Source: Nitrososphaerota archaeon
GTDB taxonomy: Archaea; Thermoproteota; Nitrososphaeria; Nitrososphaerales; Nitrosopumilaceae
NCBI GenBank assembly: GCA_028867275.1
Contig: JAGWGU010000001.1
Location: 62,001 to 126,000 of the forward strand
DNA length: 64,000 nucleotides
Direction of reading: 5' to 3'
Below the pieces are notes generated by a model, which had not been told where the DNA came from, ran no database searches, and was given only the letters and a program-made list of their open reading frames with translations. This document shows, one piece after another, positions 49,515 to 59,306 of the stretch (its first letter is position 1; each line of letters opens with the position of its first letter). The position numbers and the translations under genes were made by a program.

Positions 49515-49532
49515 AAAATTTAAATTTAATAT
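49515..49532 (+). promoter_or_regulatory. Strong TATA region of the 34-residue zinc-ribbon gene
   Basis: AAAATTTAAATTTAATAT lies about 17-34 bases before the ATG at 49549 and is the most AT-rich promoter-like element in this part. Confidence 0.55.
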
Positions 49533-49548
49533 AATTTCAGATTGGAAT

Positions 49549-49653
49549 ATGCGTGGCCTTTGTCATGTATGTCTGAGCTCTAATGTTGAGATTGTACTAG
49601 AAAAAGGCAAACCTATCTGCCAGTCCTGCCTAAAGAATCAGAAAAAGGACTAA
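49549..49653 (+). CDS. 34-residue zinc-ribbon microprotein
   Basis: ATG 49549 to TAA 49651-49653. Two CxxC knuckles, CHVC (residues 5-8) and CQSC (24-27), form a minimal zinc ribbon, with a basic tail LKNQKKD. A strong TATA element precedes it by the spacing used for leaderless genes. It is 26 bases upstream of the sugar-kinase gene. Function unknown. Confidence 0.72.
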   Translation: MRGLCHVCLSSNVEIVLEKGKPICQSCLKNQKKD

Positions 49654-49679
49654 ATGGAAAGGTATCAGCATGGAATCAA

Positions 49680-50555
49680 ATGAAGATTGCAATTTTTTCA
49701 CACTGTACGATAGATGAGATATCTCAAAATGGTGTTGTGACTGAGACTGCTGGAGGTCCGGCATGCTATTGTGGACTGACTGCAAAAAACATGAAGTTTG
49801 AAATTGATCTTCATACTAAGGTGGGTGCAGATTTTTCATTCAAATCAGCACTTGAAAAAAAAGGAATTTTTCTTTCACAGGGTTCCATATCTGAAAAACC
49901 CACTACAAGATTCTTGCTGAACATATTTGGAACAGAGCGCGATCTATATCTTAAAACAAAGTGTGATCCAATTGAATCAATAAAGTCTGATGCAGATGGC
50001 GCGATTGTAAGTCCTGTCTTTGATGAAATATCTGAAGACACGCTGGATGAAATAAAAGAAAACTTTGATTTTACCTTACTTGATCCTCAAGGATATCTGC
50101 GTCGGGTGGCAAGTGACAACAAAATATTTTTTGAAAAAACTGTGCTTGACCTGTCCAAAATAACTGCGCTCAAGGCAGACCCAGACGAGGCATTCTATCT
50201 CACAGGATTGAGAGAAAAAGAAGCAATGATTGCATTGCAAAAAAAAGGCGTCAAACATGTTCTTTATACTGACAAACAAAACATCACGATGCTTGTAAAA
50301 GATAGAATGTATCACTTGAAAATTCCTAATATGAAAATAGGTGATACTACGGGAGTTGGCGATATTTTCTGTGCATCTTTTACTTGCTCATACCTGAAAG
50401 AAAAAGACCCGATATGGGCAATCTGCTTTGCAGTTGGTGCAGCACAGGCTGCCCTTGAGACACGTGCAACAGGTCTTGATAAGATTCCAGCAGGTGGGGA
50501 TACTGAGAGAAATGCTGCATATCTTTACAATTTGATGCACTTCTCAAGTGTCTAA
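49680..50555 (+). CDS. PfkB-family carbohydrate/nucleoside kinase
   Basis: A 291-residue ribokinase-fold protein. N-terminal GGPACYCGLTAKNM is the first sugar-binding glycine motif; the C-terminal ATP/catalytic motif GDTTGVGDIFCASFTCSYL holds the catalytic Asp of the DTxGxGD signature. The middle is divergent (VSPVFDEISEDTLDEIKENF). The substrate could be a sugar, nucleoside or myo-inositol; it cannot be told from sequence. It precedes the NAD kinase gene by 31 bases and may be co-transcribed with it. Confidence 0.88.
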   Translation: MKIAIFSHCTIDEISQNGVVTETAGGPACYCGLTAKNMKFEIDLHTKVGADFSFKSALEKKGIFLSQGSISEKPTTRFLLNIFGTERDLYLKTKCDPIESIKSDADGAIVSPVFDEISEDTLDEIKENFDFTLLDPQGYLRRVASDNKIFFEKTVLDLSKITALKADPDEAFYLTGLREKEAMIALQKKGVKHVLYTDKQNITMLVKDRMYHLKIPNMKIGDTTGVGDIFCASFTCSYLKEKDPIWAICFAVGAAQAALETRATGLDKIPAGGDTERNAAYLYNLMHFSSV

Positions 50556-50586
50556 GCTTTTATTGTGTGAGAGTCGAATCTAGACT

Positions 50587-51579
50587 GTGAAGGTTGCAAT
50601 CTATAGTCAAGACCAGGAACAGACTGTAAAGTCCATAAAACTCTCACTTGAAAGTCATGGCATCGAGTCTGTACACCTTGGGAAAAAACCTCTTGGAAAA
50701 GACATTGACTATGTTATAGTGACTGGGGGAGACCGTGGAGTCAGAAAATATTTTCACCATGTTACAGATTCTACAGTTCCAGTTCTTGGAATAAATGAAT
50801 ACGAATCTAGTGGATTTTTAGCCCAGACTGATCTCAAACAATTTCCGATATATCTTAACAGGCTGAAAAAAGGCGATTTCTCAATTGAAGCATTGCCAAG
50901 AGTTGGCGTGAAAATTGATGGAAAGCAAATCTATCCTGCATTAAATGATGTTGCGATATTTTCTTCAAAGAGTGCCATATTGGTAGAGCATGTCTTGCGT
51001 ATTAACGGGGAAGAGCTGTGGCATGACAGCAGTGACGGTTTGATAGTATCTACTCCAATTGGTTCTTCTGCATATTCCATGTCTGCAGGAGGTCCTACCA
51101 TATATCAAAACTCAAAGGTATTTTGCATTGTATCGGTAAACTCGCTTGATAACACAAGACGCCCGCTTATAGTCCCAGAGGATGCCCTTATCGAAATTGA
51201 TGACATCTCGTCTAGTCTTAGATGTGAGGTTGTAATTGATGGAAAAGACAGGTTCAAAGTAGATAAGACTGTAGTTTGTACAAAATTTCCACAGCCTGCA
51301 AGTGTAATTCGAATGAAAAAAGATTCCACTACAGTTTCAGCTCTTGCAAAAAAAGTAAAGCTTGCCGATGAGCTACTCAACATGCCGCCAAGCTCCAAGT
51401 TGTTGCTCAAAACTCTGGAATATGAAGGGTCTCTTACTCAAAAGGAATTGGCAGAAAAGACACTACTTCCTGATAGGACTGTCAGGCTTGCATTGAGTCA
51501 CTTGCTTGAAAAGGGGTATGTCAAAAGAAGAGTCTCGCTTCGTGATACCAGACAAAGAATATACGAAATTCCAAAGTAA
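50587..51579 (+). CDS. NAD kinase fused to C-terminal winged-helix domain
   Basis: A 330-residue protein, GTG start at 50587. Residues 1-255 are NAD kinase: VTGGDRGVRKYF (GGD motif, Asp49, where the usual GGDGT has Arg in the fourth place), LGINEYESSGFL, ALNDVAIFSSKSA and GLIVSTPIGSSAYSMSAGGP. Residues ~265-330 form a MarR/ArsR-like winged helix: LLLKTLEYEGSLTQKELAEK, LPDRTVRLALSHLLEKGYVK, then a wing RRVSLRDTRQRIYEI. So the enzyme may also regulate transcription, or the wHTH may only mediate protein contacts. Fusion is contiguous with no sign of frameshift. Confidence 0.88.
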   Translation: MKVAIYSQDQEQTVKSIKLSLESHGIESVHLGKKPLGKDIDYVIVTGGDRGVRKYFHHVTDSTVPVLGINEYESSGFLAQTDLKQFPIYLNRLKKGDFSIEALPRVGVKIDGKQIYPALNDVAIFSSKSAILVEHVLRINGEELWHDSSDGLIVSTPIGSSAYSMSAGGPTIYQNSKVFCIVSVNSLDNTRRPLIVPEDALIEIDDISSSLRCEVVIDGKDRFKVDKTVVCTKFPQPASVIRMKKDSTTVSALAKKVKLADELLNMPPSSKLLLKTLEYEGSLTQKELAEKTLLPDRTVRLALSHLLEKGYVKRRVSLRDTRQRIYEIPK

Positions 51580-51581
51580 TG

Positions 51582-53198
51582 CTAGGCGTTGGACGATGCC
51601 CTTATGAATGCCTCAAAGGATTCTTCTGGGTATCCAGGTCTACTGCTAAACTCTGGGTGATACTGGACTCCGAGATAGAACTTGTGGCCTGGAATCTCTA
51701 ACACTTCCATGCGTTTTTTGTTATCGCTATATCCTGAAAACTTCATGCCCTTTGAAGAAAACATTTCTAAATATTTCTGGTTGAACTCAAATCTATGTCT
51801 GTGTCTTTTGTGAATCTTTGTGGATTTGTAAAGTTTGAATGCCATGGTATTTTCTTCTAAAGTAATCTCATGTGATCCTAAACGCAGTGAGCCGCCCATG
51901 TTCTCAACTGATTTTTGCTCTGGTAATAGATCAATTACAGGATTTTCTGTGTTTGGAGCAATCTCTGTAGAGTTTGCATTTGGCAATCCACAAACATGTC
52001 TTCCAAATGCTACTGCAGCTAGCTGAAAACCAAAACAAATTCCAAGATATGGAATGTTTTTCTCTCTTGCATAGTTTGCAGTGCTGATTATTCCCTCTAC
52101 ACCTCTGTCTCCAAATCCTCCTGGAACAATTATCCCATTGTACGTTGACAATTTGCTCACATCTCCATTCAGTTCTTCAGAATCAATCCAGTCTATCATT
52201 ACATTTTTCCCGATTTTGGCACCTGCATGTTTTAGTGCCTGATTTACGCTTACATAGCTATCTGCAAGCTTGACGTATTTTCCAACCATTGCAACCCTTA
52301 CTGATTCTTTTGCATTTTGAAATGAATTTATGATTGCATTCCACTTGTCCCAATTTGCTGAAGTGTTGACAAGTCCAACTTTGCCAAACTTTTTGAATAT
52401 TACGTCGATGATGCCTTGGTCATACAGCATCTGAGGTACCAAAAGGATCGACTCTGCATCGTGACATGAAAATACATCCCGTTCGGAGACGTTTGAAAAT
52501 AATGAAATCTTTTTTCTTGCAGCCATTTCAAGCGGTCTTGTACATCTTACTGCCAACAAGTCTGGCTGGATGCCTATTCTTCGTAGTTCTTGGACGCTAT
52601 GTTGAGTGGGCTTTGTCTTTTGTTCTCCCACCACATCAAGGGATGGTGCAAGTGTAACATGAACAAAAATTACATTCTCTTGCCCTTCTTCAAGCCTCAT
52701 CTGTCTTAGGGCCTCAAGAAACGGTAGGCTTTCAATGTCTCCAACCGTTCCACCACACTCTATTACAAGCATGTCAAGGTTCTCACTTTTTACTATCTTT
52801 CTTATTCTTTCTTTGATTGCATCTGTAACATGAGGAATTATCTGAACACAAGCACCAAGATATTCACCACGTCTTTCTGCTTCTATCACGCTAGAGTAAA
52901 TTTGCGCAGTAGTGATGTTGTGGGTCTTGAGCATGTTTTGGTTTAGGAATCTTTCATAGTTTCCAATGTCCATGTCGCATTCTCCTCCGTCTTCCGTAAC
53001 GTACACTTCTCCATGAGCAATTGGACTCATTGTACCTGCATCATAGTTCAGGTATGGATCAAATTTTACACAAGAGACTTTTTGATTAGAAAGCTGCAGT
53101 AACTTTGCAACAGATGATGAAACAACGCCTTTTCCAAGGCCAGACATGACTCCTCCTGTCACAAAAATGTATTTTGTAGATTCTGTCTGCATATCCAT
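51582..53198 (-). CDS. pyrG: CTP synthase
   Basis: A 538-residue CTP synthase making CTP from UTP, ATP and glutamine. N-terminal synthase domain: [20 protein letters not shown] (P-loop-like), [20 protein letters not shown] and [21 protein letters not shown]-terminal glutaminase: [13 protein letters not shown] with the catalytic Cys and [14 protein letters not shown] with the His/Glu pair. Length and order match the family. It is convergent with the NAD kinase (2-base gap) and precedes nothing obvious on its strand; the trp operon lies upstream, 25 bases away from its ATG, in the same direction. Confidence 0.96.
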   Translation of the reverse strand: MDMQTESTKYIFVTGGVMSGLGKGVVSSSVAKLLQLSNQKVSCVKFDPYLNYDAGTMSPIAHGEVYVTEDGGECDMDIGNYERFLNQNMLKTHNITTAQIYSSVIEAERRGEYLGACVQIIPHVTDAIKERIRKIVKSENLDMLVIECGGTVGDIESLPFLEALRQMRLEEGQENVIFVHVTLAPSLDVVGEQKTKPTQHSVQELRRIGIQPDLLAVRCTRPLEMAARKKISLFSNVSERDVFSCHDAESILLVPQMLYDQGIIDVIFKKFGKVGLVNTSANWDKWNAIINSFQNAKESVRVAMVGKYVKLADSYVSVNQALKHAGAKIGKNVMIDWIDSEELNGDVSKLSTYNGIIVPGGFGDRGVEGIISTANYAREKNIPYLGICFGFQLAAVAFGRHVCGLPNANSTEIAPNTENPVIDLLPEQKSVENMGGSLRLGSHEITLEENTMAFKLYKSTKIHKRHRHRFEFNQKYLEMFSSKGMKFSGYSDNKKRMEVLEIPGHKFYLGVQYHPEFSSRPGYPEESFEAFIRASSNA

Positions 53199-53223
53199 GA
53201 TGGATTTGAGGTCCTTTTATTTC

Positions 53224-54030
53224 TTATTCTGTGATTGTAGCTTTCTTTAGACTAGCTGTAAACTGCCCAATTTTATGTTCGATCTTTTCTGAAGGTGTGC
53301 TTTCCATCAGCCTCAAAAATGCACTTCCGACAATTATTGCGTCTGCTCCTGATTTTATTATGAACCTTGCCTGATCCGGATTGCTAACTCCAAACCCAAC
53401 CCCCAGCGGAATTTTTCCATGCAATATCTTTTTGGCATTTTTAATTGCGTGTACTGTATAGTCTTGGAACTGTTGCTGACCACCGGTGGTTCCAAACACT
53501 GACACTAGATACAAGAAACCTGATGATGCGTTAGAAATCTTTCTGATCCTGTCTGGCGAGGTGTTTGGAGATATTAAAAATATGGCATCCATTTTATTTT
53601 TCTTTGCTGCCTGAAGAAAGTCCCCTGATTCGTTAATTGACATGTCTGGCAGTATCAATCCGTCAATTCCTGCACGCTTTACTGTTGATATGAATTTCTC
53701 ATAGCCATGGCTGTACAAGATATTGGTATATGTCATCAAAACTAGTGGAATGTCTGTCTCCTTGCGAATCTTTTTTACTAGCGCAAGAAACTTGGAAAAG
53801 TTCATTCCCTTTTGCAATGCCTGAAAACCCGCATTCTGAATTACAGGCCCATCTGCCAATGGGTCTGAAAATGGCATCCCAAGTTCTATGATGTCTGCAC
53901 CGCCTTTTACAAGTCCCCTGACTGCAGAAAGGGTATCTTTCTCACTTGGGAACCCTGTCATGACATATGCTATCAAAGCTTTTTGGTTCTTTGACCTGAG
54001 GTATTGAAATTTATTTTTTATTCTTGACAT
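53224..54030 (-). CDS. trpA: Tryptophan synthase alpha subunit
   Basis: Splits indole-3-glycerol phosphate to indole and glyceraldehyde-3-phosphate. The 268-residue TIM barrel has the catalytic Glu and Asp in [21 protein letters not shown] (split here as ELGMPFSDP and ADGPVIQNA), [28 protein letters not shown] and the phosphate site [13 protein letters not shown]. It overlaps trpB by 20 bases and is the last gene of the trpEGDCBA operon. Confidence 0.95.
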   Translation of the reverse strand: MSRIKNKFQYLRSKNQKALIAYVMTGFPSEKDTLSAVRGLVKGGADIIELGMPFSDPLADGPVIQNAGFQALQKGMNFSKFLALVKKIRKETDIPLVLMTYTNILYSHGYEKFISTVKRAGIDGLILPDMSINESGDFLQAAKKNKMDAIFLISPNTSPDRIRKISNASSGFLYLVSVFGTTGGQQQFQDYTVHAIKNAKKILHGKIPLGVGFGVSNPDQARFIIKSGADAIIVGSAFLRLMESTPSEKIEHKIGQFTASLKKATITE

Positions 54031-55213
54031 TTTTACTCAAATATCTCCCTACTTCTTCCACGTCCTTGTCTCCTCTTCCTGATAGTGTTACAACAATACT
54101 TTCGCTCTTTGGCATGTTCCTTGCAATTTTTACTGCATATGCAATTGCATGAGCCGATTCTAGTGCTGGTATGATCCCCTCCTGTTTTGAGAGTAAGAGA
54201 AATGCCTCTACTGCCTCCTTGTCATTTACTGCATCATACTTTACTCTCTTTGCATCTTTTAGATACGAGTGTTCTGGTCCAACTCCTGGATAATCTAGTC
54301 CTGCTGATACACTATGTGTCTCACTAATTTGTCCCTCCTTGTCTTGCAAAAGATATGTTAGCATGCCATGGAGAACTCCTTTTGATCCGCCTAGTAGAGT
54401 TGCAGAATGGTGGCCACTCTTGATTCCCTCTCCGCCTGCTTCTACTCCGAACATCTTGGTGTCTTCATCAATTAGTGGATAAAATGTTCCAATTGCATTA
54501 GACCCTCCGCCAACACATGCTACAACAGAGTCTGGAGATTTTTTTTCCAGTTTTTTCATCTGTGCAAGAATTTCTTCTCCTATGACTGACTGAAAGTCTC
54601 TTACCATCACAGGGTATGGGTGTGGGCCTACTGCTGACCCTAAAAGATAGTATGTTGATTTTACATTTGTAATCCAATCTCGTATTGCTTCATTGATTGC
54701 ATCCTTCAGAGTTTGTGTTCCCTCTTTAACCGGGTGCACCTTTGAGCCAAGTAAATTCATTCTAAAGACATTTAGCTTTTGTCTCTGGGTGTCTTTGTAA
54801 CCCATGTATACTTCGCCATTCATCCCAAGTGCCGCGCATGCCATTGCAGTTGCAACTCCATGCTGCCCTGCGCCTGTTTCTGCTATGATTCTCTTTTTTT
54901 TCATTCTTTTTGCAAGCAATCCCTGGCCTAGTGTATTGTTGATCTTGTGGGCACCTCCATGAAGCAAATCTTCTCTTTTCAGATAGATCTTTGCACCGCC
55001 TGCAAATTTTGTCAGATTTTCAGCCAAGTATAGCGGAGTTGGTCTTCCGGCATACTGTGTGAGGTAATAGCGTAATTCTTTCTTAAACTCTGCATCATCT
55101 TTGTATTTCAGGTAAGCCTCTTCTAGTTCTTCTACTGCTGGAACCAGTGTTTCTGGAATGTATCTTCCACCAAACTCTCCAAATTTGCCATTTTTTGGGT
55201 ATCCTAGTTTCAT
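54011..55213 (-). CDS. trpB: Tryptophan synthase beta subunit
   Basis: PLP enzyme condensing indole with serine; 400 residues, TrpB1 type. The PLP lysine lies in [25 protein letters not shown]-like start ([19 protein letters not shown]), the glycine-rich phosphate site [16 protein letters not shown] and the C-terminal [19 protein letters not shown] are present. Its ATG overlaps the trpC stop (ATGA) and its end overlaps trpA by 20 bases, ensuring equal expression with the alpha subunit. Confidence 0.96.
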   Translation of the reverse strand: MKLGYPKNGKFGEFGGRYIPETLVPAVEELEEAYLKYKDDAEFKKELRYYLTQYAGRPTPLYLAENLTKFAGGAKIYLKREDLLHGGAHKINNTLGQGLLAKRMKKKRIIAETGAGQHGVATAMACAALGMNGEVYMGYKDTQRQKLNVFRMNLLGSKVHPVKEGTQTLKDAINEAIRDWITNVKSTYYLLGSAVGPHPYPVMVRDFQSVIGEEILAQMKKLEKKSPDSVVACVGGGSNAIGTFYPLIDEDTKMFGVEAGGEGIKSGHHSATLLGGSKGVLHGMLTYLLQDKEGQISETHSVSAGLDYPGVGPEHSYLKDAKRVKYDAVNDKEAVEAFLLLSKQEGIIPALESAHAIAYAVKIARNMPKSESIVVTLSGRGDKDVEEVGRYLSKNVKNKK

Positions 55214-55983
55214 ATTGCCAACACCAACTCTGATACCAATCCCTTGATATCTTTACTCTTCATTATGCTGCTGCCTACCAAGAAAGCATCTGCACCACAT
55301 CTGTCAAGAAACTGGATATCCTTGGGAGATTCTATCCCACTTTCTGATATTATGATTCGTTTTTCATCTCTGTCCTTTAGAATGGATTTGGTAGTGTCAA
55401 GGTCTATCTCAAGTGTATCTAGATTGCGGTTGTTTATTCCAAGTATGTCTGCTTGTGTTTTTACAGAGTCAGAAAATTCTTTTTTTGTATGAGACTCTAA
55501 CAATACCAAAAGTTTCTTTTTGTGTGCATATGAAATAAATTCGTCAATATCTTTTGCAAACTTTTTGTCAAAGATTGCCTGTATCAAAAGAACGACATCT
55601 GCACCTAGTTTTTCGGCAGCATCAATTTGGACCTTGTCCACTACAATATCTTTCATCAATAGTGGAACCTCGATGTTCTTTCGAATCTTTGTAAAATAGT
55701 CTGGTGAGCCATTGAAAAGATATGGTTGCGTTAGAACTGACAATCCCACTGCACCCCCATCAACCATCTGCTTTGCAATCAAGACGGGATCAGAAACCTC
55801 TCTTATGTTTCCAAGTGATGGGGATGAAAACTTTACCTCTGTTATCAATGAGGCGTGCTTGTTGTTTCTAATCTGTTTGACTAGATTTTTCTCTGACTTG
55901 GGGGTCCTGTAACTGATTTCATATGTTTTATCATTTATTGCCTTTTGTGAATTATTGGCAAGTTTTTCAAGCATGTCTTTCAT
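55210..55983 (-). CDS. trpC: Indole-3-glycerol phosphate synthase
   Basis: Cyclises CdRP to indole-3-glycerol phosphate. The 257-residue TIM barrel carries [20 protein letters not shown] with the catalytic Lys, [20 protein letters not shown] with a second Lys, [13 protein letters not shown] with the catalytic Glu, [15 protein letters not shown] and [18 protein letters not shown]. It stands alone, not fused to TrpF as in some bacteria. ATGA overlaps at both ends tie it to trpD and trpB. Confidence 0.95.
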   Translation of the reverse strand: MKDMLEKLANNSQKAINDKTYEISYRTPKSEKNLVKQIRNNKHASLITEVKFSSPSLGNIREVSDPVLIAKQMVDGGAVGLSVLTQPYLFNGSPDYFTKIRKNIEVPLLMKDIVVDKVQIDAAEKLGADVVLLIQAIFDKKFAKDIDEFISYAHKKKLLVLLESHTKKEFSDSVKTQADILGINNRNLDTLEIDLDTTKSILKDRDEKRIIISESGIESPKDIQFLDRCGADAFLVGSSIMKSKDIKGLVSELVLAI

Positions 55984-57026
55984 TTTTTTTCAAAAGCCTC
56001 CAGCTTTGTTATATCTCCGCAATGTTTTATGAAATCTTTTAAAAGATCATATGCCTTGCCATCTTTAATTGACTGGAGTGAAACCTGTAATGCCTCGTCA
56101 AATTTTTCCGAAAACTCTCCTACAATCAACCCTGCTGCTGCATTAAGCGCAGTAATCTCAAGCATGGATTTTTTGGCAGTTCCGTTTAGTACTGTGACAA
56201 AGGCGTTTATTGCCTCATCTTTTGTTCTAATCTGAAAATCTGAGATTCTGGCCTTGCTCAAACCAAGATCTACTGGGTCAAGTACAGAGCTTGTCACTTC
56301 TCCCTTGTTTAGTTGATAGATGTAATTTTTGGATGTCGTAGACAACTCGTCAAGACCATCTTCAGAGATTACAGTCATCACACTTGCAGACCCTCTTGAC
56401 TCTAAAAGAGATATGACTCGGCTAAGATATTCTTTTGAATATACTCCGACAAGCTGGTGCTTTACCTGTGCAGGATTGCATAGTGGACCTAGCAAATTAA
56501 ATGCAGTTCGTTTGCCCAAGCGTTTTCTTGCCTCTGCAACATTTCTCATGGCAGGATGGAATTTAGGGGCAAACATAAAACCAATTCCAAACTTTTCAAT
56601 TATTTCTTGGACCTTGTGCGGTTCCATGTTGAGGTCATATCCAAAATATTCGAAAATGTCTGCACTCCCGCTTGTGCCAGAGACTGACCTATTTCCATGT
56701 TTTGCCACCACTACTCCTGATGCAGCAATTACAAATGATGCAGTGGTTGAAATGTTGAATGTACTCATACTGTCTCCACCAGTTCCGCAGACATCTATGA
56801 TGTTTTGATTTATCTTTGGGTGTATGTGTACGGCCTTTTGTTGCATCTTGTCTAACATTGCACGAAGTTCTTGATCAGTTTCTCCCTTTTCTGTCAGGGC
56901 TCCAAGAAAACTTGTGGTCTCCTCAACTGAAATTTTTCCAGCTAGTATCTCGTCCATAATCTGAGACATCTCGTCATGGCTAAGATTTTTGTTGGAAGAC
57001 ATTTTTGTGATATATTCTGTGATCAT
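55980..57026 (-). CDS. trpD: Anthranilate phosphoribosyltransferase
   Basis: Joins PRPP to anthranilate. The 348-residue protein has the PRPP/Mg motifs VCGTGGDSMSTFNIST and KHGNRSVSGTSGSADIFEYF, anthranilate-binding residues in FMFAPKFHPAMRNVAEARKR, and FNLLGPLCNPA. The product would need TrpF to continue, but no trpF lies in the operon. ATGA overlaps link it to trpG and trpC. Confidence 0.95.
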   Translation of the reverse strand: MITEYITKMSSNKNLSHDEMSQIMDEILAGKISVEETTSFLGALTEKGETDQELRAMLDKMQQKAVHIHPKINQNIIDVCGTGGDSMSTFNISTTASFVIAASGVVVAKHGNRSVSGTSGSADIFEYFGYDLNMEPHKVQEIIEKFGIGFMFAPKFHPAMRNVAEARKRLGKRTAFNLLGPLCNPAQVKHQLVGVYSKEYLSRVISLLESRGSASVMTVISEDGLDELSTTSKNYIYQLNKGEVTSSVLDPVDLGLSKARISDFQIRTKDEAINAFVTVLNGTAKKSMLEITALNAAAGLIVGEFSEKFDEALQVSLQSIKDGKAYDLLKDFIKHCGDITKLEAFEKK

Positions 57027-57610
57027 TTTTGCACCAACTTGATAAAGTTACTTAGAATCTTTTTGCCCTCGCTAGTCATTATTGACTCTGGATGAAACTG
57101 GACTCCTTCTATTAGGTATTTTTTGTGGCTTATTGCCATTATTTCCTTGTCATCTTGTGCAATGGCCGTTATCTGCAGGTCATCTGGGATTATTGTCTTG
57201 TCTCCCACAAGAGAGTGGTATCTTGTGGCCCTGAATGGATTTTGCACTCCTTCAAAGAGGGGGGATTTGGTATGCTCTACAGGGCTTGTCTTACCATGTC
57301 TTACATTTTCAGCATTGACAACTTTTCCACCAAATGCATGTATGATTCCTTGATGGCCAAGGCATACTCCAAGTATTGGTTTTGTGGGTCCAAGTTCCTT
57401 GATTACCTTGGTACATATTCCAAAATATTTTTCATCTTCTGGTGTGCCAGGTCCTGGGGAAATTATTATTGCGTCATAGTTTCCTTTTTTGATGTCCTCG
57501 ATTGTTATCTTGTCATTTCTTATTACATCTGACTCTACATTTAGCTCTCCGAGTAGCTGGGCAATGTTGTATACAAACGAATCATAATTGTCAATGATCA
57601 GAAATTTCAT
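57023..57610 (-). CDS. trpG: Anthranilate synthase glutaminase subunit
   Basis: Supplies ammonia from glutamine to TrpE. The 195-residue class I amidotransferase starts at ATG 57610 (MKFLIIDNYDSFVYNIAQLL), overlapping the trpE stop by 4 bases (ATGA). The nucleophile Cys is in LGVCLGHQGIIHAFG and the His/Glu in VQFHPESIMTSEG. A longer frame starting at 57670 lies within trpE and was not chosen. Confidence 0.95.
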   Translation of the reverse strand: MKFLIIDNYDSFVYNIAQLLGELNVESDVIRNDKITIEDIKKGNYDAIIISPGPGTPEDEKYFGICTKVIKELGPTKPILGVCLGHQGIIHAFGGKVVNAENVRHGKTSPVEHTKSPLFEGVQNPFRATRYHSLVGDKTIIPDDLQITAIAQDDKEIMAISHKKYLIEGVQFHPESIMTSEGKKILSNFIKLVQK

Positions 57611-58974
57611 CTTGCTGCCTCCTTGAGGGCTGTTATCATTGCATTTGCCTTGTGTTCTGTTTCCATCCACTCGTTTTGGGCAACAGAATCTGTAACTATG
57701 CCTGCTCCCGCCTGAATGAAACCCTTTGAGCCGTTCATGAATATACTTCTTATTCCTATTGCAAAGTCGCAGCAGCCATTAAATGAAAAATATCCTACTG
57801 CACCAGCGTAAGGTCCTCTTGCATCAGGTTCTAATTCATCAATTATCTCCATTGCCCGTATCTTTGGCGCCCCCGACACTGTTCCTGCTGGGAATACTGC
57901 TTTCATTGCATCATACATGTCGTATTTTTTATCCAATGTTCCAACTACGTGAGTTACAATGTGTTGTACGTGGCTGAATCTTTTTACAGCCATTAGTTCT
58001 TTGACATGCACAGAACCATATTTGCATACCCTGCCAATGTCGTTTCTTCCAAGGTCTACTAGCATCGTGTGTTCTGCAAGCTCTTTCTCATCGTGAAGCA
58101 TTTCTTCTTTTAGCTCCTCATTTTTTCTTTCATCACTTGTAATTGGTCTTGTACCTGCAATGGGAAATGTCTCAACTTGGCTTCCTGTTATGCGCAACAA
58201 CATTTCAGGGCTAGAGCCAATTATGGTTCTCTCTCCTAGTTTCATGTGGTAAAGATATGGTGACGGGTTTATCTGACGTAAAACTTTGTATACTTTGAGA
58301 TGGTCTCCGTCTGCATCGAAATTGAATTTTCTTGAAAGGACTACTTGAAAAATGTCTCCATCATGAATGTATTTTTTTGCCTGCTTTACCATTTCTACAA
58401 ATTTGTCTTGATTCAAATTTTCAGAAATTTCTGAAACAGAAAACCTACCGCAATCTATATTCGTGTATGATATTTTGTCTATTCTATTTTTATCATAATA
58501 AAAATAAAATGATCTTTTTTCCTTGTTGTCATAAAGAATCCCGTCTGTGTATATTCCAAACTCCATCAAAGGTTCGTCTGAACCCTTGTGAGAATTTGGA
58601 ATATTTTCCCATAATCTGATTGCATCATAATTGATGATTCCTACTGCGCCCCCAACATACCTGTATTTTTGATCAGGTACCTGGTATACCAGCTTCTTGA
58701 TCTCAGACAAAGGATCATTTGTCTTGACTGTCATCGAGCCTCCACTCTTGTAATGGAGAACAACTTTGTCAAAATACCCCTTGATGATTACTGTTGGGTC
58801 AAAACCAATAAGTGATGTCTCTGACAATTCTTCAGGTCCTGTAAGGGATTCAAAGAAGAAAGAATGATCAAATTCACGTGATATCTTGTTGTATAGATCA
58901 AATTGGGAGCCAGTATAGTCTAGGGGTATTATCTTAAGGCTTGAATGCCCAAATGTGGCCACCCATGTAAACAT
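57607..58974 (-). CDS. trpE: Anthranilate synthase component I
   Basis: Converts chorismate to anthranilate. The 455-residue protein has the feedback region FFFESLTGPEELSETSLIG, which keeps the ES...S pattern of tryptophan-binding TrpE, and the catalytic C-terminal half: FQVVLSRKFNF, PSPYLYHMKLGERTIIGSSP, ETFPIAGTRP, DLGRNDIGRVCKYGSV, TVSGAPKIRAMEIIDELE and IQAGAGIVTDS. First gene of trpEGDCBA. TATA-like TTTTAAATAG at 58989-58998 on the minus strand fits the ATG 58974. Confidence 0.95.
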   Translation of the reverse strand: MFTWVATFGHSSLKIIPLDYTGSQFDLYNKISREFDHSFFFESLTGPEELSETSLIGFDPTVIIKGYFDKVVLHYKSGGSMTVKTNDPLSEIKKLVYQVPDQKYRYVGGAVGIINYDAIRLWENIPNSHKGSDEPLMEFGIYTDGILYDNKEKRSFYFYYDKNRIDKISYTNIDCGRFSVSEISENLNQDKFVEMVKQAKKYIHDGDIFQVVLSRKFNFDADGDHLKVYKVLRQINPSPYLYHMKLGERTIIGSSPEMLLRITGSQVETFPIAGTRPITSDERKNEELKEEMLHDEKELAEHTMLVDLGRNDIGRVCKYGSVHVKELMAVKRFSHVQHIVTHVVGTLDKKYDMYDAMKAVFPAGTVSGAPKIRAMEIIDELEPDARGPYAGAVGYFSFNGCCDFAIGIRSIFMNGSKGFIQAGAGIVTDSVAQNEWMETEHKANAMITALKEAAR

Positions 58975-59022
58975 TCATTCCTCATCTCTATTTAAAATTA
59001 AGCCAAACTATGGCTCTGTTTA

Positions 59023-59050
59023 TTACGGTATGGTACGGTACCTTTATATG
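59023..59050 (+). promoter_or_regulatory. GGTA-rich promoter element upstream of the 59072 gene
   Basis: CGGTATGGTACGGTACC (59025-59041) holds three GGTA steps and ends in the palindrome GGTACGGTACC-like core, directly before TATA-like CTTTATATG (59042-59050), which is 22-30 bases before the ATG 59072. It lies in the divergent region shared with trpE, so a regulator of the trp operon could bind here; that is inference. Confidence 0.4.
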
Positions 59051-59071
59051 CGATCTTTACGTATGTTAGTC

Positions 59072-59287
59072 ATGTCTCAGATCCTAGTTCCAGAGTTTGA
59101 CAGGAGCAAATCATTGTTGTTTCAGGATCTGTATTTTGCAAGAAAAAAGCCACTGATCAAGACTACGGTGACAGAGGCTACGTGCACCATTTGTCAAAAA
59201 GGCTTGGGAGATGGAGTGTCTGTTACTGCAAAAAAAATAGGATTGAAACTGAGACTTTTTTGCCAATATCATATTCCACAAGAATAA
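59072..59287 (+). CDS. 71-residue zinc-binding protein divergent from trpE
   Basis: From ATG 59072 (MSQILVPEFDRSKSLLFQDL), selected by the TATA element at 59042-59050. A CTICQKGLGDG knuckle and the C-terminal FCQYHIPQE give a C-x2-C ... C-x2-H pattern for one zinc. The rest is a short helix plus basic strands. Function unknown; divergent from the trp operon, so co-regulation is possible. Confidence 0.72.
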   Translation: MSQILVPEFDRSKSLLFQDLYFARKKPLIKTTVTEATCTICQKGLGDGVSVTAKKIGLKLRLFCQYHIPQE

Positions 59288-59306
59288 TTCGCACTGATCT
59301 GTATTT

